The notes beneath the pieces were generated by a model that did no database searches, was not told the origin of the DNA, and worked only from the letters and a program-made list of their open reading frames with translations. 64,000 nucleotides of DNA from Palsa-504 sp963753225 (GTDB taxonomy: Bacteria > Actinomycetota > Actinomycetes > Streptosporangiales > Streptosporangiaceae): assembly GCA_963753225.1 (NCBI GenBank), contig CAVWBQ010000015.1, positions 62,001 to 126,000 of the forward strand, in the 5' to 3' direction. Of the stretch, positions 32,445 through 41,279 are shown piece after piece. The first letter of the stretch is position 1. Each line of letters starts with the position of its first letter. Position numbers and translations under genes: made by a program.

Positions 32445-35129
32445 ATGGCCGAGACGGATCTGATCCGCACGCCTGACCAGCGGTTGCGGGTCTTTGTGAG
32501 TTCCACGCTGCAGGAACTGGCCGCTGAGCGGCAGGCAGTGCGGGACGCGGTGACCCGTCTGCGGCTGGTGCCGGTGATGTTCGAGCTGGGCGCCCGGCCG
32601 CATCCGCCGCGGCAGGTATACCGCTCCTACCTGGCGCAGAGCCAGGTGTTCGTGGCCGTGTACTGGCAGAGCTATGGCTGGGTCGCGCCGGGGGAGCAGG
32701 TATCCGGGCTGGAGGATGAGTACCTGCTGGCGGCGGGGCTGCCCAGGCTGATCTATGTGAAGTCGCCGGCGCCGGAGCGCGAGTCGCGGCTGGCGGAGAT
32801 GCTGACCCGGATCAGGGATGCCGGTGACGTGTCCTATCAGCGCTTCTCTGGTGCCGCCGAGCTGCAGCGCCTGGTCGAGGACGACCTGGCGGTGCTGCTG
32901 AGCGAGCGGTTCGAGGGGGCGCCGGCGCGGGACGGCGCCGCGGACGGGGCGTCGCTGGCAGGGGCGGTGCCGGTGCCGGCGACGCCGCTTGTGGGCCGCG
33001 ACGATGACGTTGCGGCGGTGGGCGACCTGGTGCGTGCCGAGGGTGTGCGCATGGTGACCCTCACCGGGCCGGGCGGAGTCGGGAAGAGCAGGCTCGCGGT
33101 GGAGGTCGCGCAGCGGGTGGGTGCGGGCTTCGCGGACGGGGTACGGTTCGTTGCGCTCGGCTCGGTCCGGGCGGCCGAGCTGGTGACGGCCGCGATCGCC
33201 GCCGCGCTGGGGCTGAGTACCTCGGGCGGCGCGCTGATCACCGACCTGAAGTCGTACCTGCGCGCCCGGCGGCTGGTGCTGGTGCTGGACAACTTCGAGC
33301 AGGTGATGGGGGCGGCCCCGCTGGTGGCTGAGCTGCTGGGCGCCGCTCCGGGCGTGGTGGCGCTCGTGACCAGCCGGATGGTGTTGCGGCTCAGCGGTGA
33401 GCACGAGTTCCCGGTGCCACCACTCCCGGTGCCGCCGATCGGGGGCGGGAGGGATGCCGCAGAGGCACAGCGATGCGCCTCGGTGCGCCTGTTCGTGCAG
33501 CGGGCGCAAGCCGCGTCCGCGGGTTTCGAGCTGACCAACGGGAACGCCGGGGCCGTCGCTGAGATCTGCCGGCGGCTGGACGGGCTGCCGCTGGCCATCG
33601 AGCTGGCCGCGGCCAGGGTCAGGCTGCTGCCACCGCAGGCCCTGCTGGCCCGGCTCGACGACAAGATGGGGGTGCTGACGGGCGGAGCACGCGACCTGCC
33701 CGAGCGGCAGCAGACACTGCGGAACACCCTGGACTGGAGCTTCGATCTGCTGTCCGCCCGCGAGCAGGCGCTATTCGCCCGCCTAGGGGCATTTGCAGGA
33801 ACCTTCGACCTGCCCGCCGCAGAGGCCGTCGGCGCCGCCGGGCCGACGGACCCGGGCCGGGCCGGGCACGTCATGGACACGCTGGGCTCGCTAATGGACA
33901 GCAGCCTGGTGCAGCCGCAGACCCGCGACGGCGAGCCGCGCTTCGGACTGCTGCAGACCATCCGGGAGTACGCGCTGGAGCGCCTGCGCGACGGCGCTGA
34001 CTGGCGGGAGGCGCACGACCGGCACGCGGCCTACTTCCGGGCGCTCGCCGAGCCGGCTCCAGCCGAGCTGCAAGGTCCCGGACAGCTGGCGTGGCTGGAC
34101 CGGCTCGAGACCGAGCACGGCAACCTCGGCGCCGCGATGTCCTGGCTGGTGGAACAGCACCAGCTCGAGCCGGCGATACAGCTGTCCTGGGCGACATGGA
34201 GGTTCTGGTGGCTGCGCGGCTATGCCGGGGAACTCGCCTCCTACGTGGACATCCTGCCCAAGAGCGAACACGTGCCGCCGCGGCAGCGTGCCCTGGCGCT
34301 GAGCGGCACCGGCTTCGGCCTCTTCGCATCCGGGGACCAGGCCACAGCGCAGCCGCTCCTGGAGCAGAGCCTGCCGCTGTACCGCCAGGCCGGGGACATG
34401 CTGGGCGCAGCCACGACGGCAGCCATGCTGGGTCACCTCCTGGCATCGCAGCACCAGGACGCGCGGGCCAGCGAGCTGCTCGAACAGACGCTCGCGCCGC
34501 TGCGGGAGGCCGGCAACGACCGGCTCGCCGGACCCGAGCGTCTGCAGCACCTGCTGGACGTGGCGCTCGTGTGCAATTTCCTCGGCCAGATCCGGCTCAG
34601 CCAGGCAGATCACGACCGCGCAGCGCAGCTGTTCACCGAGGCCCTGAACGCGGCCCGCAGCGCGCAGGACCGGTTCACTATTCTCGTCTCGCTCTACGAC
34701 CTGGCGCTCAGCAGCCAGGCACAGGGCGATCTGACCGGCGCGGCGGAACGCCTGCAGGAAGGGGTGTCGCAGTCGGCCGAGGCCAGGGACGAACCAAGCG
34801 TCGCCTACTACCTCGAGGCGCTCGCCGCGGTCGCCATCCGGCAGGACAACCTCGAGCGCGCCGTGCATCTGCTCGCCGCCGCAGGCGCGCTCCTGCAAGC
34901 CAAGGGCAGCGGCTGGCTGCACGCGCTCGTGCCCCGCGCCGCCCACGACGATGGTCTCCTGGCCGCGCTGCGCTCCCGCATGGGAGATGCGGCATTCGAG
35001 CAGGCCTGGACACGGGGACAGTCCCTGGAAGGCAGCCGCGCCGTTGAGTACGCGCTAGCGGAAGCATCACCTGAACCCACCCGCCCAGCCGGCCCGCCGA
35101 GAGCCGACGATACCGGAGCCATCAGCTAG
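32445..35129 (+). CDS. DUF4062-STAND ATPase-helical repeat protein
   Basis: 894-residue three-part protein. Residues ~12-150 are a DUF4062 domain (LRVFVSSTLQELAAERQAVR, FVAVYWQSYGWVAP). Residues ~175-480 form a STAND/NB-ARC-type ATPase: Walker A LTGPGGVGKSRLA, Walker B LVLVLDNFEQV, sensor region LVTSRMVLRLSGE and a winged-helix part (RQQTLRNTLDWSFDLLSARE). The C-terminal ~350 residues are TPR-like repeats. The layout fits a switch that is held off by the repeats and opened by a ligand, as in bacterial NLR-like immunity proteins, but many actinomycete STAND proteins have other signalling roles. The gene stands alone next to an IS junction. Confidence 0.85.
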   Translation: MAETDLIRTPDQRLRVFVSSTLQELAAERQAVRDAVTRLRLVPVMFELGARPHPPRQVYRSYLAQSQVFVAVYWQSYGWVAPGEQVSGLEDEYLLAAGLPRLIYVKSPAPERESRLAEMLTRIRDAGDVSYQRFSGAAELQRLVEDDLAVLLSERFEGAPARDGAADGASLAGAVPVPATPLVGRDDDVAAVGDLVRAEGVRMVTLTGPGGVGKSRLAVEVAQRVGAGFADGVRFVALGSVRAAELVTAAIAAALGLSTSGGALITDLKSYLRARRLVLVLDNFEQVMGAAPLVAELLGAAPGVVALVTSRMVLRLSGEHEFPVPPLPVPPIGGGRDAAEAQRCASVRLFVQRAQAASAGFELTNGNAGAVAEICRRLDGLPLAIELAAARVRLLPPQALLARLDDKMGVLTGGARDLPERQQTLRNTLDWSFDLLSAREQALFARLGAFAGTFDLPAAEAVGAAGPTDPGRAGHVMDTLGSLMDSSLVQPQTRDGEPRFGLLQTIREYALERLRDGADWREAHDRHAAYFRALAEPAPAELQGPGQLAWLDRLETEHGNLGAAMSWLVEQHQLEPAIQLSWATWRFWWLRGYAGELASYVDILPKSEHVPPRQRALALSGTGFGLFASGDQATAQPLLEQSLPLYRQAGDMLGAATTAAMLGHLLASQHQDARASELLEQTLAPLREAGNDRLAGPERLQHLLDVALVCNFLGQIRLSQADHDRAAQLFTEALNAARSAQDRFTILVSLYDLALSSQAQGDLTGAAERLQEGVSQSAEARDEPSVAYYLEALAAVAIRQDNLERAVHLLAAAGALLQAKGSGWLHALVPRAAHDDGLLAALRSRMGDAAFEQAWTRGQSLEGSRAVEYALAEASPEPTRPAGPPRADDTGAIS

Positions 35130-35156
35130 CCGCGCTTGGCTATTAGAACTTTGACA

Positions 35157-35178
35157 TCGGTCTTGAGTTTTCAAGCCG
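35157..35178. terminator. Weak hairpin between convergent genes
   Basis: CTTGA pairs with TCAAG around a 4-base loop, extended by CGG/CCG outside one bulged base. It lies between the convergent DUF4062 and winged-helix protein genes. Confidence 0.3.
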
Positions 35179-35211
35179 GATATGTAGGCATGAACGGCGG
35201 GCCGTTGCTGG

Positions 35212-36831
35212 TCAGGCGGCTGCTGGCAGCCGTGCGGCGGCGATGCGGCGGGTGACCTCACCATCGATGACGCGGAGGGCGGCGCGGAGCGGGGGCGGAG
35301 CCTGAGGCTGGTCGCACGCCATGAGCGGGCGCAGGACGCGGTCGTGGGCCTTGGTGTAGAAGATCGCGAACCGCAGGCCGTCGCCGGTGCGGGCATACAG
35401 GTTGCGGTGCGGGATCCGGGTGATCAGGCCGTTGCGGGACAGCCGGGCCAGATCGTAGCTGGCCTGGTTCATGCTGTACGGGACGCCGGGCAGGCCGGTC
35501 ATCAAGGCGCGCAGGCTCTTGTTCGTGATGCCGGTGACGGCGCACGGCATGTTGGCCAGGGCGCCGGGCAGGGCCATGACCCGAGGGTCGCCGAACCGTA
35601 GTCCTGGGGCCCTCCGGCCATCACCGGTGAGGGTGGGCTGCGATATCCGCGCAAAGGCTGGACTATCGAAGACACATCCCTGGCCGGCTCTTTCGGTGTG
35701 CAGCAGGCGGGTGTTGACCGCACGCGCCCGGGCCTGCAGTTCGGGGAGGTTGGGCAGGCGGCGGGCGACCCCGAGGTCATCGGGTGAGTTCACCACGGTC
35801 TCCACCCGCAGGGCCCGGCCGTCCTTCAGGTACTGTTTCACGCGGGAATGGCGCCAGAACGCGTTGATGGTGACGCCCTGGTTGTTCCGGTCGATGGCGG
35901 TCTTGAACACCCCGCCGGCCTGGTCTTTGGGCTTGCGGCCCCGCGGATCGCGCTTGAACAGCACCTCGACGTTCTCCGGGCGGCCCGGGTCCAGGTTGTC
36001 GGCGATGAGGGCCTCGAAGAAGGCCCGGGCCTGCCGCGGCGCGTCGAACACCAGGGTCCGGGAGACCTCGACCTGGCGCATTGACAGCTCCCGCCAGTAC
36101 CCGGCGGCCCGGTCAGCGGCGGTGAACGGGACCGGGATGACCGCGGTCCGCCGGTCGAAGAACGCCTGGATGTCCGGCGGCCCGAGCCGGTCGCAGATCA
36201 CCTGCAGGCCGTCCGGATCATCGCAGCGGGCGAACCCGTTGGACAGCTCGGTGAAGCCGATCCCGGCACTGGCCGCGGCCTGCTTGGAGTGCTCATGTCC
36301 GTTGAGCCAGACCTTGGCCGGGTACGGGAAGTACGCGCAGACCTTGATGAACCCAGGCCCCCGGAACTCGTCCCAGATATAGAAGTAGTAGCAGGTCACG
36401 CGGCGGTCAGTCTTGGCGGAGGAGAACTGCGGGGGCCTGGCCGGGTCGGTGTCGCGCTTGCGGGCGGTCCACACCAGCTGGAACTCCTGGGCCCAGCCGA
36501 TCGCCACCACGCGGGACCTGCCCGCCCGGGCAGCCCGCCGCAGCAGCGGTTCCATCACGGTGGCCTTCCGGATGCCCTTCTTGAACTTGACCATCGGGAC
36601 GTCGTTGCTCTCAGCGAACCGCGCCACCGCCTGGCGGAAGCGGGTGCCGATCTGCTCGAACACCGCCGGGGAGGCGACCGGCATGCCGCGGTGATCGTGC
36701 AGGAACGTGACCACCTGCCCGCCGACCTGCAGCTTCGGCACGTAGCCGTTGAGGTAGATGCGATCCGGGCACTCAATGTCCAGCACCGTGTGCCCATCGA
36801 GCAGCTCCGGGACCGTGACCACATGCGACAT
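35212..36831 (-). CDS. Uncharacterised 539-aa protein with C-terminal winged helix
   Basis: Soluble basic protein. The centre has a highly patterned block (CYYFYIWDEFRGPGFIKVCA, FPYPAKVWLNGHEHSKQAAA, GIGFTELSNGFARCDDPDGL), followed by YWRELSMRQVEVSRTLVF, HSRVKQYLKDGRALRVETVV and ERAGQGC. The end (YDLARLSRNGLITRIPHRNL) looks like a MarR-type winged helix, so DNA binding is likely. From memory, very similar proteins occur, often in several copies, in unrelated soil bacteria without an assigned function, which would suit a mobile gene; I cannot verify that here. No known nuclease or recombinase motif was found. ATG at 36831; a strongly folded upstream region precedes it. Confidence 0.75.
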   Translation of the reverse strand: MSHVVTVPELLDGHTVLDIECPDRIYLNGYVPKLQVGGQVVTFLHDHRGMPVASPAVFEQIGTRFRQAVARFAESNDVPMVKFKKGIRKATVMEPLLRRAARAGRSRVVAIGWAQEFQLVWTARKRDTDPARPPQFSSAKTDRRVTCYYFYIWDEFRGPGFIKVCAYFPYPAKVWLNGHEHSKQAAASAGIGFTELSNGFARCDDPDGLQVICDRLGPPDIQAFFDRRTAVIPVPFTAADRAAGYWRELSMRQVEVSRTLVFDAPRQARAFFEALIADNLDPGRPENVEVLFKRDPRGRKPKDQAGGVFKTAIDRNNQGVTINAFWRHSRVKQYLKDGRALRVETVVNSPDDLGVARRLPNLPELQARARAVNTRLLHTERAGQGCVFDSPAFARISQPTLTGDGRRAPGLRFGDPRVMALPGALANMPCAVTGITNKSLRALMTGLPGVPYSMNQASYDLARLSRNGLITRIPHRNLYARTGDGLRFAIFYTKAHDRVLRPLMACDQPQAPPPLRAALRVIDGEVTRRIAAARLPAAA

Positions 36832-36936
36832 GACAACCGCCCTGCTCAGCCAGCATTACGATCCCAGCCTGAACCAGGCAGCACCGCTGAGCAGACAGAA
36901 CCGTCAACCTCGGCGGTCAGGGGCGAAGCCTGTCTG

Positions 36937-36953
36937 GATGAGTGATTCCTGAT
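36937..36953 (+). repeat. 17-bp inverted repeat, left arm
   Basis: GATGAGTGATTCCTGAT, exact reverse complement of 37271-37287. The two arms enclose 317 bp. No target duplication is visible outside them. Confidence 0.75.
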
Positions 36954-36997
36954 TCAGGTGAGTGCGGCGTGCCGGGGTGCGGCTCACTCACCTGAAT
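36952..36997. repeat. 13-bp perfect hairpin
   Basis: ATTCAGGTGAGTG (36952-36964) pairs with CACTCACCTGAAT (36985-36997). Confidence 0.8.
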
Positions 36998-37115
36998 AGC
37001 CTCCGGCCGGGCCGCGCGGATCACCCCGTCCGGGCCGCTGATGAGGGCTGCATCAGTCCCGTCAGCCTCTCCCGCACGCCTTTTCGCTCGCCAGTACGAT
37101 GATCGTGACTTTTAC

Positions 37116-37191
37116 GGGGTGGATTCGGGCTTGCGGGTGAATTAGGGGTACTATAGTGCACCAAAATCACCCGGGAGCCCCGATCCACCCG
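37116..37191. repeat. ~76-bp imperfect palindrome
   Basis: The centre ACTATAGT is perfect. Outward, GGGT/ACCC-type pairing, GGGTGA/TCACCC, CGGGCTT/AGCCCCG and GGGTGGAT/ATCCACCC pair with a few bulges, covering almost the full length of both arms. Confidence 0.7.
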
Positions 37192-37270
37192 GATCTTTCG
37201 CCGCTGCCTGCCCCACCGTGCACGTGCGCACCGGGCACCCCCGGCAAAGACCGCCTAAGCCCGCAACCCG

Positions 37271-37287
37271 ATCAGGAATCACTCATC
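37271..37287 (-). repeat. 17-bp inverted repeat, right arm
   Basis: ATCAGGAATCACTCATC, partner of 36937-36953. Confidence 0.75.
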
Positions 37288-37300
37288 TAGGCGCCCAAAC

Positions 37301-37596
37301 TCGCCGCTTGTCGGTGCCGTGCCGGGGCGCGATGAGATTCGCCCCCCTCATCCGTCTTCACGGGAGGGCGTCGACGACGTCGAAGGAGTGCGCCATGTCG
37401 TGTGTCACAGCCATCGGACGACGGCGGCGGTCAGGGAATCCGCCGCCGCGCTCATGATCGCACGATGACGATGTCCGCCCACCGGTCACTAACATGCGGT
37501 TTCCCCGGGCGCCGGGATGCCCGGAGGATCACTGAGCTGACCGCGAACGACAACATCATCGCCGTCATGCGGCGGTCCTCGAAGGAAAGGTTTTTC
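37301..37596. other. Intergenic, no gene supported
   Basis: Leader of the S51 peptidase gene. Short frames only; GAAGGAAAGG just before 37597 is the ribosome site. Nothing else recognised. Confidence 0.4.
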
Positions 37597-38325
37597 ATGA
37601 AACTTCTTCTCACTTCCTCAGGCATCAGTAACCCGGGCATCCACGACGTGCTCGTCGACCTGCTGGGCAAGCCGATTGCCGAGTCCAGCGCCCTCTTCGT
37701 TCCCACCGCGATCTACCCCTTCCCTGACGGTGCTGGCAAGGCATTCCAGGCGATCTCCGGAAACGCCAAGAGCCCGTTGTGCGATTTGGGCTGGAAGTCG
37801 GTGGGAGTACTGGAGCTCACTGCGCTGCCCAGCATCGATAAAGAAGTTTGGGTCGCAACGGTCCGGGAGTCAGACGCCCTGCTGGTTTGGGGCGGCGATC
37901 CCGTGTACCTGTCCTACTGGATGAGGCATTCGGGACTTGCAGATCTCTTGCCGTCCTTGCGGCCCGAGACGGTGTACGTAGGGGTGAGCGCCGGGAGCAT
38001 CGCGATGGCCTCGATGTTCGGTGAGACGTATTTTGATCCGCCCAGATGCAGCGGGGAAAGGCTCTCGTCCGAAGACATCGTGTTCGCTGGACCCGAGGGA
38101 GACATCACCATGACCTTGGTCATGGCTGAGGGAGTGGGACTCGTTGATTTTGCGATCATTCCGCACGTGGAATACGACGATCACCATGACGTGGCGAACG
38201 CAGAAAAATGGGCCTGCCGGCTACCGGTGCCGACGTACGCAATAGACGATGAGACGGCCGTCAAAGTGATCGACGGTACCGTTGAGGTCGTCTCCGAAGG
38301 GCACTGGAAGCTGTTCAACCCCTGA
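37597..38325 (+). CDS. Peptidase E-like (family S51) protein
   Basis: 242-residue protein of the dipeptidase E/cyanophycinase group. MKLLLTSSGISNPGIHDVLV is the usual N terminus. The nucleophile elbow is GVSAGSIAMAS with the candidate catalytic Ser, preceded by ALLVWGGDPVYLSYWM. A histidine follows in IIPHVEYDDHHD. These enzymes cleave Asp-containing dipeptides or related substrates in the cytosol. The ATG follows GAAGGAAAGG. The base composition is somewhat less GC-rich than its neighbours, compatible with transfer. Confidence 0.85.
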   Translation: MKLLLTSSGISNPGIHDVLVDLLGKPIAESSALFVPTAIYPFPDGAGKAFQAISGNAKSPLCDLGWKSVGVLELTALPSIDKEVWVATVRESDALLVWGGDPVYLSYWMRHSGLADLLPSLRPETVYVGVSAGSIAMASMFGETYFDPPRCSGERLSSEDIVFAGPEGDITMTLVMAEGVGLVDFAIIPHVEYDDHHDVANAEKWACRLPVPTYAIDDETAVKVIDGTVEVVSEGHWKLFNP

Positions 38326-38358
38326 CACAGAGGGGCCGCTCCGCGGATCGCTCGCGAT

Positions 38359-38724
38359 CTATCGCGGCACTTGCTGCAGCGCCCAGGTGTTGCCGTCGGG
38401 GTCGCTGAAGGTGACGAAAGAGCCCCACGGCTGAACGTCAACATCGCTGGTCTGCACGCCATGCGCCATGAGTTCCCGGCGGGCGGCCTCGACATCGGCG
38501 ACGACGCATTGCACACCTTTCTGCGAGCCGGGCGGCATCTGGGTGACCCCGGTGCCCAGCACGATGGAGCACGCTGATCCGGGCGGGGTGAGCTGGACGA
38601 ACCGCAGCACGTCGCTGACCTGATAGTCGTGGTCCGCGTGGAAGCCAGCCTGTTCCACGTAGAAGGCCTTGGCACGGTCGACGTCAGTCACTGGTATCGC
38701 AACCAGCTCGATCTTCCAGTCCAT
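38359..38724 (-). CDS. VOC (glyoxalase/bleomycin resistance) family protein
   Basis: 121-residue vicinal oxygen chelate protein with paired beta-alpha-beta modules: IELVAIPVTDVDRAKAFYVE, then QCVVADVEAARRELMAHGVQ and the closing WGSFVTFSDPDGNTWALQQV. Could be a small metalloenzyme or ligand-binding protein; specificity unknown. Divergent from the PLP-enzyme gene; convergent with the S51 gene. Confidence 0.88.
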   Translation of the reverse strand: MDWKIELVAIPVTDVDRAKAFYVEQAGFHADHDYQVSDVLRFVQLTPPGSACSIVLGTGVTQMPPGSQKGVQCVVADVEAARRELMAHGVQTSDVDVQPWGSFVTFSDPDGNTWALQQVPR

Positions 38725-38821
38725 ATCTGGCACGGTATACCCCGCGGTTGGATGGTATACGGGCACCGGCCGCCGGGCGTTCACCCAGATGGAACAGCGC
38801 CTGCGGCTACGCTGGTGTGCC

Positions 38822-39838
38822 GTGCCGGAGACGCGTCTGGATATGGCCCGGATCCGGGCGGCTCGCCGGGTGATCGACCCGGTTTGCCTCGACACTCCGC
38901 TGTACCGGTGCGAGGCGCTGGAGCCCGGCCTGGGGTGCACGGTGAGCATCAAGCTCGAAACGGCGAACCCGGTCCGCAGCTTCAAGGCCCGCGGCACCGA
39001 GGTAGTCGCGAGCCTGCTCGCCGGCAATGGCTCGCGAGCCGTGGTGTGCGCCAGCGCGGGCAACCTCGGCCAGGCCCTGGCCTGGTCCGGTCGCGGCCGG
39101 GGACTCGACGTCACCGTCGTGGCATCCCGCTTTGCGCCTGCGGCCAAGCTTGATCGCATCCGCGCACTGGACGCCAGGCTGGAGCTGGTGGACGGCGACT
39201 TCGACATGGCGCGCGAGCGGGCGGCGGCCATCGCGCGGTACGACGGCATCCGGCTGGTCGAAGACAGCGCCGACATCGAGACCTGCGAGGGCGCGGCGAC
39301 CATCGGCCTGGAACTGACCGGCAGCGCGCCGTCATTCGACGCTGTCCTGATTGCCCTGGGCGGCGGGGCGCTGGCCACCGGCGTGGGTCATGTGATCAAG
39401 GCCCGGGCGCCCGACGTCGAGGTGATCTGCATCCAGCCGCTGGGCGCACCGGCGATGACACGCTCCTGGCGCCAGCGCCGCGTCGTCACCACCGACTCCA
39501 CCGACACGATCGCTGACGGCGTCGCCGGCCGGCGTCCCATCCCGGCCGTCCTGGACGACCTCCTCCTGGTCGCTGACGACGCCGTCCTTGTCTCCGAGGC
39601 GTCGATCATCGCCGGCATGCGGATGCTCCTGGACCACGCTGGCCTCGTCGCCGAACCGTCGGCGGCGCTCGGCATCGCGGCGATCCTCGAAGACCGTGAC
39701 CGCTTCGCCGGCCGGCACGTAGTCACCATCGTGTGCGGCAGCAACGTCGACCCAGATGCCTATCACCGCTGGGTCGGTGCGGCTCCCATCCACGTAGGGA
39801 GCCTGGTCAGGCCTACAGGCCCAGACTCCGGCCGATGA
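38822..39838 (+). CDS. PLP-dependent threonine dehydratase-like lyase
   Basis: 338-residue fold-type II PLP enzyme. The Schiff-base lysine is in NPVRSFKARGTEVVASL, the cofactor phosphate-ring loop in ASAGNLGQALAWSG, and the glycine loop is IALGGGALATGVG. Closest in style to catabolic Thr/Ser dehydratases without an ACT domain. The start is uncertain: GTG at 38822 or ATG at 38789, both with weak ribosome sites. The 3' end overlaps a remnant of an opposing acyl-CoA dehydrogenase gene. Confidence 0.82.
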   Translation: MPETRLDMARIRAARRVIDPVCLDTPLYRCEALEPGLGCTVSIKLETANPVRSFKARGTEVVASLLAGNGSRAVVCASAGNLGQALAWSGRGRGLDVTVVASRFAPAAKLDRIRALDARLELVDGDFDMARERAAAIARYDGIRLVEDSADIETCEGAATIGLELTGSAPSFDAVLIALGGGALATGVGHVIKARAPDVEVICIQPLGAPAMTRSWRQRRVVTTDSTDTIADGVAGRRPIPAVLDDLLLVADDAVLVSEASIIAGMRMLLDHAGLVAEPSAALGIAAILEDRDRFAGRHVVTIVCGSNVDPDAYHRWVGAAPIHVGSLVRPTGPDSGR

Positions 39839-39885
39839 TCTCCTTCTGGATCTCGGTGGTGCCGCCGAAGACCGTGTTCCACCGT
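39813..39885 (-). pseudogene. C-terminal remnant of an acyl-CoA dehydrogenase gene
   Basis: The minus strand reads NTVFGGTTEIQKEIIGRSLG then a stop at 39813-39815, the standard end of an acyl-CoA dehydrogenase (the GGTxEIQ..II.R motif). Only about 23 codons survive and nothing upstream continues the domain. A deletion scar, not a gene. Confidence 0.75.
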
Positions 39886-40243
39886 CAGGTGGACACGACC
39901 ATCATGACTCATCCTCATACCGGCAGCAGTTGTTGCTGTGGTTAAGTGAACCGGCCGGCGCTCGCATTGGCCCGCTGGACGGCTGGTAGCGGCCCGGCTC
40001 GCCTCGTGCGGCGCGGCACAGCCCAAGTTTGCTACGCGACGTGTAAGCGCGGTGCGGCTGTGTCATCGACGGCCGCACTGAACGCCTCGCACACCATTAG
40101 CGCGCTCGCTCACGTGATTTCCGAATACTTACAACTGATCCGCACAAGAATCACGCACAGCAAGCTAAAGAAAAGATAGCAGCTGCCCTCAGTTTACACA
40201 GAAGAGAGTTGACAAGTCCCGGCGTAATGGGATCGCCGCCGAC
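39886..40243. other. AT-richer gap of ~350 bp
   Basis: The part around 40100-40200 is conspicuously AT-richer and A-rich than the surroundings. No convincing frame. It separates two truncated genes (the acyl-CoA dehydrogenase remnant and the 5'-truncated aminotransferase), so it probably marks a deletion or insertion junction. Confidence 0.45.
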
Positions 40244-41243
40244 ATGACCGAGCCGCACCTGTTCTTCGTCGAGGGCGGGGCGCTGGCCGTCGAGAACGCG
40301 CTCAAGACCGCGTTTGACTGGAAGAGCCGGCGCAACGAGGCGGCCGGGCTCGGCGTCAAGGTGCTGCATCTCACCCGCGCGTTTCACGGCCGGTCCGGCT
40401 ACACGCTGTCGCTGACCAACACCGAGCCGGGCAAGACCGACCGGTTCCCCCAAGTTCGACTGGCCCAGGATCGACGTGCCCGCGGTCCGGTTCCCGCTGG
40501 CGGACCACCGTGACGAGGTCGAGCGGGCCGAGGCCCGGGCGCTGGCCCAGGCCCGGGCGGCGTTCGAGCGATATCCGCACGACATCGCCTGCTTCATCGC
40601 CGAGCCGATCCAGGGTGAGGGCGGCGACAACCACATGCGGCCGGAGTTCCTGCAGGCCATGCAGGCGATGTGTCGCGAGGGCGACGCGCTGTTCGTGCTC
40701 GACGAGGTGCAGACCGGTGTCGGGCTGACCGGCACCGCATGGGCCTACCAGCAGCTCGGCCTCGAGCCGGACATCGTGGCGTTCGCCAAGAAGGTGCAGC
40801 TCGGCGGGATCATGGCCGGCCGGCGCGTGGACGAGGTAGTCGACAACGTGTTCGCGGTGCCCGGCCGGATCAACTCGACCTGGGGCGGCGGGCTCGCCGA
40901 TATGGTCCGTTCCTGCAGGCTCCTGGAGATCATCGATCGCGACGGGCTGATCGAGCACGCGGCGCAGGTCGGCGACTGGCTCCTGGGCGAGCTGGTCGCG
41001 CTCGGCGAGCGGCACGCCGACGTGGCCTCGAACGTCCGCGGCCGCGGGCTCATGTGCGCGTTCGACCTCCCGGACGCCCGGGTCCGCGACGTGGCGCAGG
41101 GGCTGCTGCAGGAGGAGCATGTTCTTGTGCTGCCGTGCGGAGAGCGCTCGATCCGGTTCCGGCCGGCGCTGGACGCCACCGAGCCGGAGCTCGAGTTCGG
41201 GCTGGCCGCGCTGGACCGCACCCTGACCACCCTGGCCCGCTGA
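40244..41243 (+). pseudogene. lat: L-lysine 6-aminotransferase, truncated and frameshifted
   Basis: Starts within the domain (HLFFVEGGALAVENALKTAF followed by DWKSRRNEA), lacking the first ~130 residues of a normal class III aminotransferase. An extra C in the run at about 40447-40451 breaks the frame between DRFP and KFDWPRIDVPAVRFPLADHR. The rest is intact: AEPIQGEGGDNHMRPEF, FVLDEVQTGVGLTG, AKKVQLGGIMAGR (PLP lysine) and STWGGGLADMVR. Lysine 6-aminotransferase makes 2-aminoadipate 6-semialdehyde, the substrate expected for the aldehyde dehydrogenase 36 bp downstream. Confidence 0.82.
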
Positions 41244-41279
41244 CGAACAAGGGCCCGCCGACAAACAAGGAAGGCACCG

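Larger units (their letters stand above)
36832..37300 (-). other. Repeat-rich structured region upstream of the winged-helix protein gene
   Basis: Contains TGCTCAG/CTGAGCA and GCCTG/CAGGC hairpins near the gene, a 13-bp perfect hairpin (36952-36964 with 36985-36997, 20-base loop), a 17-bp perfect inverted-repeat pair (36937-36953 with 37271-37287) and a ~76-bp imperfect palindrome centred on CTATAG (37116-37191). No gene is supported. The arrangement could be a transposon end, a replication or recombination site, or a long folded leader RNA. Confidence 0.55.

Noticed and set aside
36937..37287. Calling the 351-bp inverted-repeat unit a MITE outright
   Set aside because: No target-site duplication and no second copy in the window; kept as a finding instead.
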